Positions 12,201 to 27,200 of a DNA stretch of 64,000 nt are shown piece after piece. The notes beneath the pieces were generated by a model. The model saw nothing but the letters and a program-made list of their open reading frames with translations. It searched no databases and was not told the origin of the DNA. Origin of the DNA: Xestospongia muta (Eukaryota; Porifera; Demospongiae; Haplosclerida; Petrosiidae). Positions within the stretch are counted from its first letter, which is position 1. Each line of letters opens with the position of its first letter. The stretch lies in contig OY848917.1 in the NCBI GenBank assembly GCA_963693285.1, positions 32,561,245 through 32,625,244 on the forward strand. Direction: 5' to 3'. A program made the translations under genes and the position numbers.

Positions 12201-15200
12201 TGATGAAGGTACTTTAGTAACACAGGAAATTAACAAAAATATGTGCATGTATTGTCATGTTGTTAAGCTATGACCTTAATTGTGGAATATCAATATAACA
12301 TATAAATTTGCAATGAATTATATTCATTTTTGTCAGTTCAGTATTAACATCTTTTTTGAGCCTTCCTTGATTTAAAGATTCTCTGAGTGAAATAGATATC
12401 AGGCATTAGGATAACTCTAAACCCCTACTTATTAACCCTTATCTGACAAGAAATATGAAATTTAACTATTGTTTTTTCTGTCACATTTCAGCCTTTCTGA
12501 GTTACTTTATAACAAGATTACCTATGAATAATTTCTTTAGCTTTTCAAAGCTTTAATGATTATGAATGGTTTAGTAGCATCAAAGTTTGACACACCTATT
12601 TCAATGGAAGCTATTTTTTGAGTGAAGATTTAAAGTATATATTATAAAGGATCTGTTAAGGGAGATATCCTCTGTTTAAGACATACACTTGTATGCTTTA
12701 GTTATTTAAAAGAATATGCTCGATGTATAGCTATTATCATTTAACAAGTCTAAAAAATTAATGGCAGAATCCATCCAAGTTTGTTGTGAACTTTGCATTG
12801 ATCTAAAAATGTAATTAAGTACATAATTAGTTTATTGTATACATTTTAGCTTGTACTAGTATATGACATTAATATTATATTTTATTCAGAGGGGCCAGAC
12901 TCCATTGTACATAGCATGCGCCAATGGTCATGATAAAGTTGTACAAGCATTACTAGACCATGGTGTTCAAGTGGATATTGCAGACATGGTCAGTGACATA
13001 TCATGTATTCATGTTTAGTTATGTAACAAAACAGAAATTGATGAAGCTACTTTAGTAACACAGGAAATTAACAAAAATATGTGCATGTATTGTCATGTTG
13101 TTAAGCTATGACCTTAATTGTGGAATATCAATATAACATATAAATTTGTAATGAATTATATTCATTTTTGTCAGTTCAGTATTAACATCTTTTTTGAGCC
13201 TTCCTTGATTTAAAGATTATCTGAGTGAAATAGATATCAGGCATTAGGATAACTCTAAACCCTTACTTATTAACCCTTATCTGACAACAAATATGAAATT
13301 TAACTGTTGTTTTTTCTGTCACATTTCAGCCTTTCTGAGTTACTTTATAACAAGATTACCTATGAATAATTTCTTTAGCTTTTCAAAGCTTTAATGATTA
13401 TGAATGGTTTAGTAGCATCAAAGTTTGACACACCTATTTCAATGGAAGCTATTTTTTGAGTGAAGATTTAAAGTATATATTGTAAAGGATCTGTTAAGGG
13501 AGATATCCTCTGTTTAAGACATATACTTGTATGCTTTAGTTATTTAAAAGAATATGCTCGATGTATAGCTATTATCATTTAACAGGTCTAAAAAATTAAT
13601 GGCAGAATCCATCCATGTTTGTTGTGAACTTTGTATTGATCTAAAAATGTAATTAAGTACATAATTAGTTTATTATATACATTCTAGCTTGTACTAGTAT
13701 ATGACATTAATATTATATTTTATTCAGTGGGCCCAGACTCCATTGTACATAGCATGTGTCAATGGTCATGATAAAGTTGTACAATCATTACTAGACCATG
13801 GTGTTCAAGTGGATATTCCAGACGTGGTCAGTGACATATCATGTATTCATGTTTAGTTATGTAACAAAACAGAAATTGATGAAGGTACTTTAGTAACACA
13901 GGAAATTAACAAAAATATGTGCATGTATTGTCATGTTGTTAAGCTATGACCTTAATTGTGGAATATCAATATAACATATAAATTTGCAATGAATTATATT
14001 CATTTTTGTCAGTTCAGTATTAACATCTTTTTTGAGCCTTCCTTTTTTTAAAGATTCTCTGAGTGAAATAGATATCAGGCATTAGGATAACTCTAAACCC
14101 TTACTTATTAACCCTTATCTGACAACAAATATGAAATTTAACTGTTGTTTTTTCTGTCACATTTCAGCCTTTCTGAGTTACTTTATAACAAGATTACCTA
14201 TGAATAATTTCTTTAGCTTTTCAAAGCTTTAATGATTATGAATGGTTTAGTAGCATCAAAGTTTGACACACCTATTTCAATGGAAGCTATTTTTTGAGTG
14301 AAGATTTAAAGTATATATTATAAAGGATCTGTTAAGGGAGATATCCTCTGTTTAAGACATACACTTGTATGCTTTAGTTATTTAAAAGAATATGCTCGAT
14401 GTATAGCTATTATCATTTAACAAGTCTAAAAAATTAATGGCAGAATCCATCCAAGTTTGTTGTGAACTTTGCATTGATCTAAAAATGTAATTAAGTACAT
14501 AATTAGTTTATTGTATACATTTTAGCTTGTACTAGTATATGACATTAATATTATATTTTATTCAGAGGGGCCAGACTCCATTGTACATAGCATGCGCCAA
14601 TGGTCATGATAAAGTTGTACAAGCATTACTAGACCATGGTGTTCAAGTGGATATTGCAGACATGGTCAGTGACATATCATGTATTCATGTTTAGTTATGT
14701 AACAAAACAGAAATTGATGAAGCTACTTTAGTAACACAGGAAATTAACAAAAATATGTGCATGTATTGTCATGTTGTTAAGCTATGACCTTAATTGTGGA
14801 ATATCAATATAACATATAAATTTGTAATGAATTATATTCATTTTTGTCAGTTCAGTATTAACATCTTTTTTGAGCCTTCCTTGATTTAAAGATTATCTGA
14901 GTGAAATAGATATCAGGCATTAGGATAACTCTAAACCCTTACTTATTAACCCTTATCTGACAAGAAATATGAAATTTAACTGTTGTTTTTTCTGTCACAT
15001 TTCAGCCTTTCTGAGTTACTTTATAACAAGATTACCTATGAATAATTTCTTTAGCTTTTCAAAGCTTTAATGATTATGAATGGTTTAGTAGCATCAAAGT
15101 TTGACACACCTATTTCAATGGAAGCTATTTTTTGAGTGAAGATTTAAAGTATATATTATAAAGGATCTGTTAAGGGAGATATCCTCTGTTTAAGACATAC

Positions 15201-18200
15201 ACTTATATGCTTTAGTTATTTAAAGGAATATCCTTGATAAATAGCTATTATCATTTAACAAGTCTAACAAGTTAATGGCTTAATCCATCCAAGTTTGTTG
15301 TGAACTTTGCATTGATCTAAAAATGTGATTAATTACACAATTAGTTTATTGTATACATTTTAGCTTGTACTAGTATATGACATTAATATTATATTTTATT
15401 CAGAGGGGCCAGACTCCATTGTACATAGCATGCGCCAATGGTCATGATAAAGTTGTACAAGCATTACTAGACCATGGTGTTCAAGTGGATATTCTAGACG
15501 AGGTCAGTGACATATCATGTATTCATGTTTAGTTATGTAACAAAACAGAAATTAATGAAGCTACTTTAGTAACACAGGAAATCAACAAAAATGATGTGCA
15601 TGTATTGTCATGTTGTTCAGCTATGACTTCAATTGTGGAATATCAATATAACATATAACTTTGTAATGAATTATATTCATTTTTGTCAGTTCAGTAATAG
15701 CATCTTTCTTGAGCCTTCCTTGATTTAAAGATTCTCTGAGTCAAATAGATGTCAGGCATTAGGATAATTATAAACCCCTACTTATTAACCCTTATCTGAC
15801 AACAAATATGAAATTTAACTGTTGTTTATTCTGTCACATTTCAGCCTTTCAGAGTTACTTTATAACAAGATTACCTATGAATAATTTCTTTAGCTTTTTA
15901 AAGGTTTAATGATTATGAATGGTTTAGTAGCATCAAAGTTTGACACACCTATTAATCATGATTCAATGGAAGCTATTTCTTTGAGTGAAGATTTAAAGTA
16001 TATATTATGAAGGATCTGTTAAGGGAGATATCCTCTGTTTAAGACATACACTTGTATGCTTTAGTTATTTAAAAGAATATCCTTGATGTATAGCTATTAT
16101 CATTTAACAAGTCTAAAAAATTAATGGCAGAATCCATCCAAGTTTGTTGTGAACTTTGCATTGATCTAAAAATGTAATTAAGTACATAAATAGTTTATTA
16201 TATACATTGTAGTTTGTACTAGTATATGACATTAATATTATATTTTATTCAGAGGGGCCAGACTCCATTGTACATAGCATGCGCCAATGGTCATGATAAA
16301 GTTGTACAAGCATTGCTAGACCATGGTGTTCAAGTAGATATTCCAGACAAGGTCAGTGACATATCATGTATTCATGTTTAGTTATGTAACAAAACAGAAA
16401 TTAATGAAGCTACTTTAGTAACACAGGAAATTAACAAATATGATGTACATGTATTGTCATGTTGTTCAGCTATGACCTTAATTGTGGAATATCAATATAA
16501 CATATAACCTTGTAATGAATTATATTCATTAATGTCAGTTCAGTATTAACATCTATCTTGAGCCTTCCTTGATTTAAAATTCTCTGAGTGAAATAGATGT
16601 CAGGCATTAGGATAACTCTAAACCTTTACTTGTTGAGCGTTATCTGGGAACAAATACAAAACGTTAACTTTTTTCTGTCAATTTTCAGCCTTTCTGAGTC
16701 ACTTTATAACAAGATTACCTACGAATATTTTCATTAGCATTTTAAAGCTTTAATGATTGTAAATGGATTTACTAGCATCAAAGTTTGACACACCTATTAA
16801 TCACGATCCAATGGGAGCTAGTATTTCTTTGAATGAAAAATTGAAGGAAATATTGTAAAAGATCTCTTCAAGGAGATATCCTCTGTTTAAGATATACACT
16901 GTATGCTTTAGTTGTTTGAAAGAAAACCTTTGATATATAGCTATTATCATTTAAAATATGTAGACACTAATGCCAGAATCCATTCAAGTTTCTTTTGAAC
17001 TTTGCATTTGATCTAAATATGTAATTAAATACTTAATTGCTTTTATTTTATACATTGTAGTTTGTACTAGTATATGATATTAATATTATATCTTGTTCAG
17101 TTTGGCGAGACTCCATTGTACATAGCATGTTCCAATGGTCATGATAAAGTAGTACAAGCATTACTAGACCATGGTGTTCAAGTGGATGTTCCAGACAAGG
17201 TCAGTGAGATATCATGCATTCATGTAAAGTTATGTAATACAACAAAGTTTAATGAAGCTACTTTAGTCATACAGGAATTTAACAAAAATAATGTCTATAC
17301 TGTGTCATTGTTCAGCTCTGACTTCAATTACCGAATACCAATACAACATATAACCTTGTAATAAATTATATTCATTTTTGACAGTTCTATATTAACATGT
17401 AATTTGAACCTCCCTTGATTTTAAAATTATCTGAGTCAAATAAATGCCACTATTAGGTTATATAAGCTATTGTAATAGTGAAAGTTGATAAACTAATGGC
17501 AGAATACATCTATTAATCATAATTTACAAATTACTTTCCTTTGACATAAATCACATAATTTATATTACATTATTTCCTTTATTGTTAATGTAGTTTAGAT
17601 GTAACATACACATTATTATACTCACTAGTTTATTTGATGTTCCTCACGTGTTTATATCTTTATATGTATGTGTGTGTATTATATATATATATATATATGT
17701 ATGTATAGAAAGGTCAGTGACATAACATGTATTAATTTTAAGTTATGTAACACAACAGAATTTAAAGAAGCTACTTTAGTCACACAGAAAATAAACAAAA
17801 GATGATCTCTATGTATTGTCATTACTCAGTAATTATTGTAATCATAGATCAATAGAGTTTCTAAATGTCTTTTATAATTCCTACAATAAGTAAAATTTAT
17901 GAGCTAGCAGTCAATATGTAAATATTAAAAGATCTTTTATTTCAATGTACCTTTTTGTTTTCTAAAATGCACAGAAATTTATATTGAGAATTTAACAATT
18001 TTGTCAAATTACAAACTGTGATCTCTAAACAAACAGCAAATATTCAACTTTGAAAAGGGCTTCATGAACTATAATTTTATTGTTTGAATTGACAAGTATA
18101 CTACATAAACAAATAAAAGTTATTGTATTCAATAATGTCTGGTAAAACAGGTCCTACAACCTTACAGAAACTTTGAATACTTACGTGAAGTTTTGAATTA

Positions 18201-21200
18201 TCCAGTAAACAGGACAATATAGTATATGAGAAGACAATAGTGTGTGACATTTGTACAGTCTCACTTAATATGTCATAATTAACACAGTGTATTTTATATT
18301 TAGTATGGCAGAACACCTCTACATATTGCCTACTTGAGAGGTAAAGATGACATTGTCAAATTATTAATTGAATCAGGAGCTAGTAATTTGGAGGCAGTGA
18401 AAGTTGTAAGTGAAATGTGATATTTAATTAGAAAAAAAGGTCAAATAAAGTAACATTATTGCTAGAAGACAAAGCTAACAATATCAACATAAGTCAATCA
18501 GAGTAATATTAAATACTAATAACACTATTGTTTAGGTATACATCATAACTCATTAATCAGTTACATATAATGTATAATGTAATATAATGATTAGTGAATT
18601 ATATTGTATCAGTACGTGTTATATTATGTGGCCATAAATCATGTACTGTGATCTCTTCTATAGGACACTCTTCTTCTCAAATATGCAAAGGAAGGCAATA
18701 TAAATTGTGTTAGACAATCACTTACCAAACAAGCCAATATTAACATTGTTAATGAGGTATATACTATTAGTGTATCTATAACTTATAATATCTATAATCT
18801 TTGCATTGAACTAAAATTGTATTAAGACTTAATTTATCTATTATATACATTGTAGTTTGTACTAGTATATGACATTAATATTATGTCTTGTTCAGATTGG
18901 CGAGACTCCATTGTACACAGCATGTTCCAATGGTCATGATAAAGTAGTACAAGTATTACTAGACCATGGTGCTCAAGTGGATGTTCCAGACAAGGTCAAT
19001 AACATATCATATAGTCTTGTTAAGTTATGTAATACAACAAAAGTTAGTGAAGGTATTTTAGTCACACAGGAAATTAACAAAAATGATGTTTATATATTGT
19101 CATTGTTCAGGTATTATTTCAATTATGAAATATCAACATAATAAATAACCTTGTAATAAATCATATTCATTATTAAGGAGAGTCATTATCAGTTCTATAT
19201 TAACACCTACATTGAACCTCAGTTGATATAAAATACTCTGAGTCAAATAAATGGAGGCATTAGGGTAACCCCAAACCCTTACTTATTAGCCCTTATGTGA
19301 AAAGAAATGCAAAATTAAACTGTTGTTTTTTCTGTCACATTTCAGCCTTTCTGAGTTACTTTATAATAAGCTTACCTATGAATAATTTCTTTAGCTTTTT
19401 AAAGCTTTAATGATTATGAATGGTTTAGTAGCATCAAAGTTTGACACACCTATTAATCATGATTCAATGGAAGCTATTTCTTTGAGTGAAGTTTTAAAGT
19501 ATATATTATAAAGGATCTGTTAAGGGAGATATCCTCTGTTTAAGACATACACTTGTATGCTTTAGTTATTTAAAAGAATATCCTTGATGTATAGCTATTA
19601 TAAATTAACAAGTCTAAAAATAAATGGCAGAATCCATCCAAGTTTGTTGTGAACTTTGCATTGATCTAAAAATGTAATTAAGTACATAATTAGTTTATTA
19701 TATATATTTTAGCTTGTACTAGTATATGACATTAATATTATATTTTATTCAGAGGGGCCAGAATCCATTGTACATAGCATGTGCCAATGGTCATGATAAA
19801 GTTGTACAAGCATTACTAGACCATGGTGTTCAAGTTGATATTCTAGACAAGGTCAGTGACATATCATGTATTCATGTTAAGTTATGTAACAAAACAGAAA
19901 TTGATGAAGCTACTTTAGTAACACAGGAAATTAACAAAAATGATGTGTATGTATTGTCATGTTGTTCAGCTATGACCTCAATTGTGGAATATCAATATAA
20001 CATATAACCTTGTAATGAATTATAATATTATTCATTTTTGTCAGTTCAGTATTAGCATCTATATAAGCCTTCCTTGATTTAAAGATTCTCTGAATCAAAT
20101 GGATGTCAGGCATTAGGATAACTCTAAACCCTTACTTTTTAACCCTTATCTGACAACAAATATGAACTTTAACTGTTGTTATTTCTGTCACATTTCAGCT
20201 TTTCTGAGTTACTTTATAACAAGATTACCTATGAAAAATTTCTTTAGCTTTTTAAAGCTTTAATGATTATGAATGGTTTAGTAGCATCAAAGTTTGACAC
20301 ACCTATTAATCATGATTCAATGGAAGCTATTTCTTTCAGTGAAGATTTAACTTATATGTTATAAAGGATCTGTTAAGGGAGATATCCTCTGTTTAAGACA
20401 TACACTTGTATGCTTTAGTTATTTAAAAGAATATCCTTGATGTATAGCTATTATAAATTAACAAGTCTAAAAATTAATGGCAGAATCCATCCAATTTTGT
20501 TGTGAACTTTGCATTGATCTAAAAATGTAATTAAGTACATAATTAGTTTATTATATACATTGTAGTTTGTACTAGTATATGACATTAATATTATATTTTA
20601 TTCAGTTTGGCCAGACTCCATTGTACATAGCATGCGCCAATGGTCATGATAAAATTGTACAAGCATTACTAGACCATGGTGTTCAAGTGGATATTCCAGA
20701 CATGGTCAGTGACATATCATGTATTCATGTTAAGTTATGTAACAAAACAGAAATTGATGAAGCTACTTTAGTAACACAGGAAATTAACAAATATGATGTC
20801 CATGCATTGTCATGTTGTTAAGCTATGACCTTAATTGTGGAATATCAATATAACATATAACTTTGTAATGAATTATATTCATTTTTGTCATTTCAGTATT
20901 AACATCTATCTTGAGCCTTCCTTGATTTAAAGATTCTCTGAGTGAAATAGATGTCAGGCATTGAGATAACTCTAAACCCTTACTTATTAACCCTTATCTG
21001 ACAACAAATATGAAATTTAACTGTTGTTTTTTCTGTCACATTTCAGCCTTTTAGAGTTACTTTATAACAAGCTTACCTATGAATAATTTCTTTAGCTTTT
21101 TAAAGCTTTAATGATTATGAATGGTTTAGTAGCATCAAAGTTTGACACACCTATTAATCATGATTCAATGGAAGCTATTTCTTTGAGTGAAGATTTAAAG

Positions 21201-24200
21201 TATATATTATAAAGGATCTGTTAAGGGAGATATATTCTGTTTAAGACATACACTTGTATGCTTTAGTTATTTAAAAGAATATCCTTAATGTATAGCTATT
21301 ATAAATTAACAAGTCTAAAAATTAATGGCAGAATCCATCCAATTTTGTTGTGAACTTTGCATTGATCTAAAAATGTAATTAAGTACATAATTAGTTTATT
21401 ATATACATTATAGTTTGTACTAGTATATGACATTAATATTATATCTTGCTCAGTTTGGCCAGACTCCATTGTACATAGCATGCACCAATGGTCATGATAA
21501 AGTTGTACAAGCATTACTAGACCATGGTGTTCAAATGGATATTCCAGATGAGGTCAGTGACACATCATGTATTCATGTTTAGTTATGTAACAAAACAGAA
21601 ATTGATGAAGCTACTTTAGTAACACAGGAAATTAACAAAGATGATGTCCATATATTGTCATGTTGTTAAGCCATGACCTCAATTGTGGAATATCAATATA
21701 ACATATAACCTTGTAATGAATTATATTCATTTTTGTCAGTTCAGTATTAATATCTATGTTAAGCCTTCCTTGATTTAAAGATTTTCTGAATCAAAATAGA
21801 TGTCAGGCATTAGGATAACTCTAAACCCTTACTTATTAACCCTTATCTGACAACAAATATGAACTTTAACTGTTGTTTTTTCTGTCACATTTCAGCCTTT
21901 CAGAGTTACTTTATAACAAGATTACCTATGATTAATTTCTTTAGCTTTTTATAGCTTTAATGGTTATGAATGGTTTAGTAGCATCAAAGTTTGACACACC
22001 TATTTCAATGGAAGCTATTTCTTTGAATGAAGATTTATATATATATTATAATGGATCTGTTAAGGGATATATCCTCTGTTTAAGACAAACACTTGTATGC
22101 TTTAGTTATTTAAAAAAATATCCTTGATGTATAGCTATTATCATTTAACAAGTCAAAAAAATTAATGGCAGAATTCATCCAAGTTTGTTGTGAACTTTGC
22201 ATTGATCTAAAAATGTAATTAAGTACATAATTAGTTTATTATATATATTTTAGCTTGTACTAGTATATGACATTAATATTATATTTTATTCAGAGGGGCC
22301 AGAATCCATTGTACATAGCATGTGCCAATGGTCATGATAAAGTTGTACAAGCATTACTAGACCATGGTGTTCAAGTTGATATTCTAGACAAGGTCAGTGA
22401 CATATCATGTATTCATGTTAAGTTATGTAACAAAACAGAAATTGATGAAGCTACTTTAGTAACACAGGAAATTAACAAAAATGATGTGTATGTATTGTCA
22501 TGTTGTTCAGCTATGACCTCAATTGTGGAATATCAATATAACATATAACCTTGTAATGAATTATAATATTATTCATTTTTGTCAGTTCAGTATTAGCATC
22601 TATATAAGCCTTCCTTGATTTAAAGATTCTCTGAATCAAATGGATGTCAGGCATTAGGATAACTCTAAACCCTTACTTTTTAACCCTTATCTGACAACAA
22701 ATATGAACTTTAACTGTTGTTATTTCTGTCACATTTCAGCTTTTCTGAGTTACTTTATAACAAGATTACCTATGAAAAATTTCTTTAGCTTTTTAAAGCT
22801 TTAATGATTATGAATGGTTTAGAAGCATCAAAGTTTGACACACCTATTAATCATGATTCAATGGAAGCTATTTCTTTCAGTGAAGATTTAACTTATATGT
22901 TATAAAGGATCTGTTAAGGGAGATATCCTCTGTTTAAGACATACACTTGTATGCTTTAGTTATTTAAAAGAATATCCTTGATGTATAGCTATTATCATTT
23001 AACAAGTCTAAAAAAATTAATGGCAGAATTCATCCAAGTTTGTTGTGAACTTTGCATTGATCTAAAAATGTAATTAAGTACATAATTAGTTTATTATATA
23101 CATTGTAGTTTGTACTAGTATATGACATTAATATTATATTTTATTCAGAAGGGCCAGAATCCATTGTACATAGCATGTGCCAATGGTCATGATAAAGTTG
23201 TACAAGCATTACTAGACCATGGTGTTCAAGTTGATATTCTAGACATGGTCAGTGACATATCATGTATTCATGTTAAGTTATGTAACAAAACAGAAATTGA
23301 TGAAGCTACTTTAGTAACACAGGAAATTAACAAAAATGATGTGTATGTATTGTCATGTTGTTCAGCTATGACCTCAATTGTGGAATATCAATATAACATA
23401 TAACCTTGTAATGAATTATAATATTATTCATTTTTGTCAGTTCAGTATTAGCATCTATATAAGCCTTCCTTGATTTAAAGATTCTCTGAATCAAATGGAT
23501 GTCAGGCATTAGGATAACTCTAAACCCTTACTTTTTAACCCTTATCTGACAACAAATATGAACTTTAACTGTTGTTATTTCTGTCACATTTCAGCTTTTC
23601 TGAGTTACTTTATAACAAGATTACCTATGAAAAATTTCTTTAGCTTTTTAAAGCTTTAATGATTATGAATGGTTTAGTAGCATCAAAGTTTGACACACCT
23701 ATTAATCATGATTCAATGGAAGCTATTTCTTTGAGTGAAGATTTAACTTATATGTTATAAAGGATCTGTTAAGGGAGATATCCTCTGTTTAAGACATAAA
23801 CTTGTATGCTTTAGTTATTTAAAAGAATATCCTTGATGTATAGCTATTATCTTTTAACAAGTCTAAAAAATTAATGGCAGAATCCATCCAAGTTTGTTGT
23901 GAACTTTGCATTGATCTAAAAATGTAATTAAGTACATAAATAGTTTATTATATACATTGTAGTTTGTACTAGTATATGACATTAATATTATATTTTATTC
24001 AGAAGGGCCAGAATCCATTGTACATAGCATGCGCCAATGGTCATGATAAAGTTGTACAATCATTACTAGACCATGGTGTTCAAGTAGATATTCCAGACAA
24101 GGTCAGTGACATATCATGTATTCATGTTTAGTTATGTAACAAAACAGAAATTGATGAAGCTACTTTAGTAACACAGGAAATTAACAAATATGATGTGCAT

Positions 24201-27200
24201 GTATTGTCATGTTGTTCAGCTATTACCTCAATTGTGGAATATCAATATAACATATAACCTTGTAATGAATTATATTCATTATTGTCAGTTCAGTATTAAC
24301 ATCTATCTCGAGCCTTTCTTGATTTAAAATTCTCTGAGTGAAATAGATGTCAGGCATTAGGATAACTCTAAACCCTTACTTATTGAGCGTTATCTGGGAA
24401 CAAATACAAAACTTTAACTTTTTTCTGTCAATTTTCAGCCTTTCTGAGTCACTTTATAACAAGATTACCTATGAATATTTTCTTTAGCATTTTAAAGCGT
24501 TTAATGATTGTAAATGGATTTACTAGCATCAAAGTTTGACACACCTATTAATCATGATCCAATGGGAGCTAGTATTTCTTTGAATGAAAAATTGAAGGAA
24601 ATATTGTAAAAGATCTCTTCAGGGAGATATCCTCTGTTTAAGACATACACTGTATGCTTTAGTTATTTGAAAGAAAACCTTTGATATATAGCTATTATCA
24701 TTTAAAATATGTAGACACTAATGCCAGAATCCATTCAAGTTTCTTTTGAACTTTGCATTTGATCTAAATATGTAATTAAATACTTAATTACTTTTATTTT
24801 ATACATTGTAGTTTGTACTAGTATATGATATTAATATTATATCTTGTTCAGTTTGGCGAGACTCCATTGTACATAGCATGTTCCAATGGTCATGATAAAG
24901 TAGTACAAGCATTACTAGACCATGGTGTTCAAGTGGATGTTCCAGACAAGGTCAGTGAGATATCATGCATTCATGTAAAGTTATGTAATACAACAAAGTT
25001 TAATGAAGCTACTTTAGTCATACAGGAATTTAACAAAAATAATGTCTATACAGTGTCATTGTTCAGCTCTGACTTCAATTACCGAATACCAATACAACAT
25101 ATAACCTTGTAATAAATTATATTCATTTTTGACAGTTCTATATTAACATGTAATTTGAACCTCCCTTGATTTAAAAATTATCTGAGTCAAATAAATGCCA
25201 CTATTAGGTTATATAAGCTATGGTAATAGTGAAAGTTGATAAACTAATGGCAGAATACATCTATTAATCATAATTTACAAATTACTTTCCTTTGACATAA
25301 ATCACATAATTTATATTACATTATTTTCTTTATTGTTAATGTAGTTTAGATGTAACATTCACATACACGTTAACTTTTTTCTGTCAATTTTCAGCCTTTC
25401 TGAGTCAGTTTATAACAAGATTATCTACGAATATTTTCTTTAGCATTTTAAAGCGTTTAATGATTGTAAATGGATTTACTAGCATCAAAGTTTGACACAC
25501 TTATTAATCACGATCCAATGGGAGCTAGTATTTCTTTGAATGAAAAATTGAAGGAAATATTGTAAAAGATCTCTTCAGGGAGATATCCTCTGTTTTAGAC
25601 ATACACTGTATGCTTTAGTTGTTTAAAAGAATATGCTCGATGTATAGCTATTATCATTTAACAAGTCTAAAAAATTAATTGCAGAATTTATCTAAGTTTG
25701 TTGTGAACTTTGCATTGATCTAAAAATGTAATAAGTACATAATTAGTTTATTGGATACATTTTAGCTTGTACTAGTATATGACATTAATATTATATTTTA
25801 TTCAGAGGGGCCAGACTCCATTGTACATAGCATGCGCCAATGGCGATGATAAAGTTGTACAAGCATTACTAGACCATGGTGTTCTAGTTGATATGGTCAG
25901 TGACATATCATGTATTTATGTTTAGTTATGTAACAAAACAGAAATTGATGAAGTTATTTTAGTAACACAGGAAATTAACAAATATGATGTGCATGTATTG
26001 TCATGTTGTTCAGCTATTACCTCAATTGTGGAATATCAATATAACATATAACCTTGTAATGAATTATAATATTATTCATTTTTGTCAGTTCAGTATTAGC
26101 ATCCTTTTTGAGCCTTCCTTGATTTAAAGATTCTCTGAATCAAATAGATGTCAGGCATTAGGATAACTCTAAACCCTTACTTATTAACCCATATCTGACA
26201 ACAAATATGAACTTTAACTGTTGTTTTTTCTGTCACATTTCAGCTTTTCTGAGTTACTTTATAACAAGCTTACCTATGAATAATTTCTTTAGATTTTTAA
26301 AGCTTTAATGATTATGAATGGTTTAGTAGCATCAAAGTTTGACACACCTATTAATCATGATTCAATGGAAGCTATTTCTTTGAGTGAAGATTTAAAGTAT
26401 ATATTATAAAGGATCTGTTAAAGGAGATATCTACTGTTTAAGACATACACTTGTATGCTTTAGTTATTTAAAAGAATATGCTCGATGTATAGCTATTATC
26501 CTTTAACAAGTCAAAAAAATTAATGGCAGAATTTATCCAGGTTTGTTGTGAACTTTGCATTGATCTAAAAATGTATTTAAGTACATAATTAGTTTTTTAT
26601 ATATATTTTAGCTTGTACTAGTATATGACATTAATATTATATTTTATTCAGAGGGGCCAGAATCCATTGTACATAGCATGCACCAATGGTCATGATAAAG
26701 TTGTACAAGCATTACTAGACCATGGTGTTCAAGTAGATATTCCAGACAAGGTCAGTGACATATCATGTATTCATGTTTATTTATGTAACAAAACAGAAAT
26801 TGATGAAGCTACTTTAGTAACACAGGAAATTAACAAAAATGATGTGCTTGTATTGTCATGTTGTTCAGCTATGACTTCAATTGTGGAATATCAATATAAC
26901 ATATAACCTTGTAATGAATTATATTCATTTTGTCAATTCAGTATTAACATGTTTTTGAACCTTCCTTGATTTAAAGATTATCTGAGTCAAATAGATGTCA
27001 GGCATTAGGATTACTTATTAACCCTTATCTGACAACAAATATGAACTTTAACTGTTGTTATTTCTGTCACATTTCAGCCTTTCTGAGTTACTTTATAACA
27101 AGATTACCTATGAATAATTTCTTTAGCTTTTTAAAGCTTTAATGATTATGAATGGTTTAGTAGCATCAAAGTTTGACACACCTATTAATCATGATTCAAT

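Noticed and set aside
21299..21514. Minus-strand frame opposite the ankyrin unit at 21.4 kb
   Set aside because: It is a shadow of the plus-strand ankyrin exon and its intron; equivalent frames in sister units are closed.
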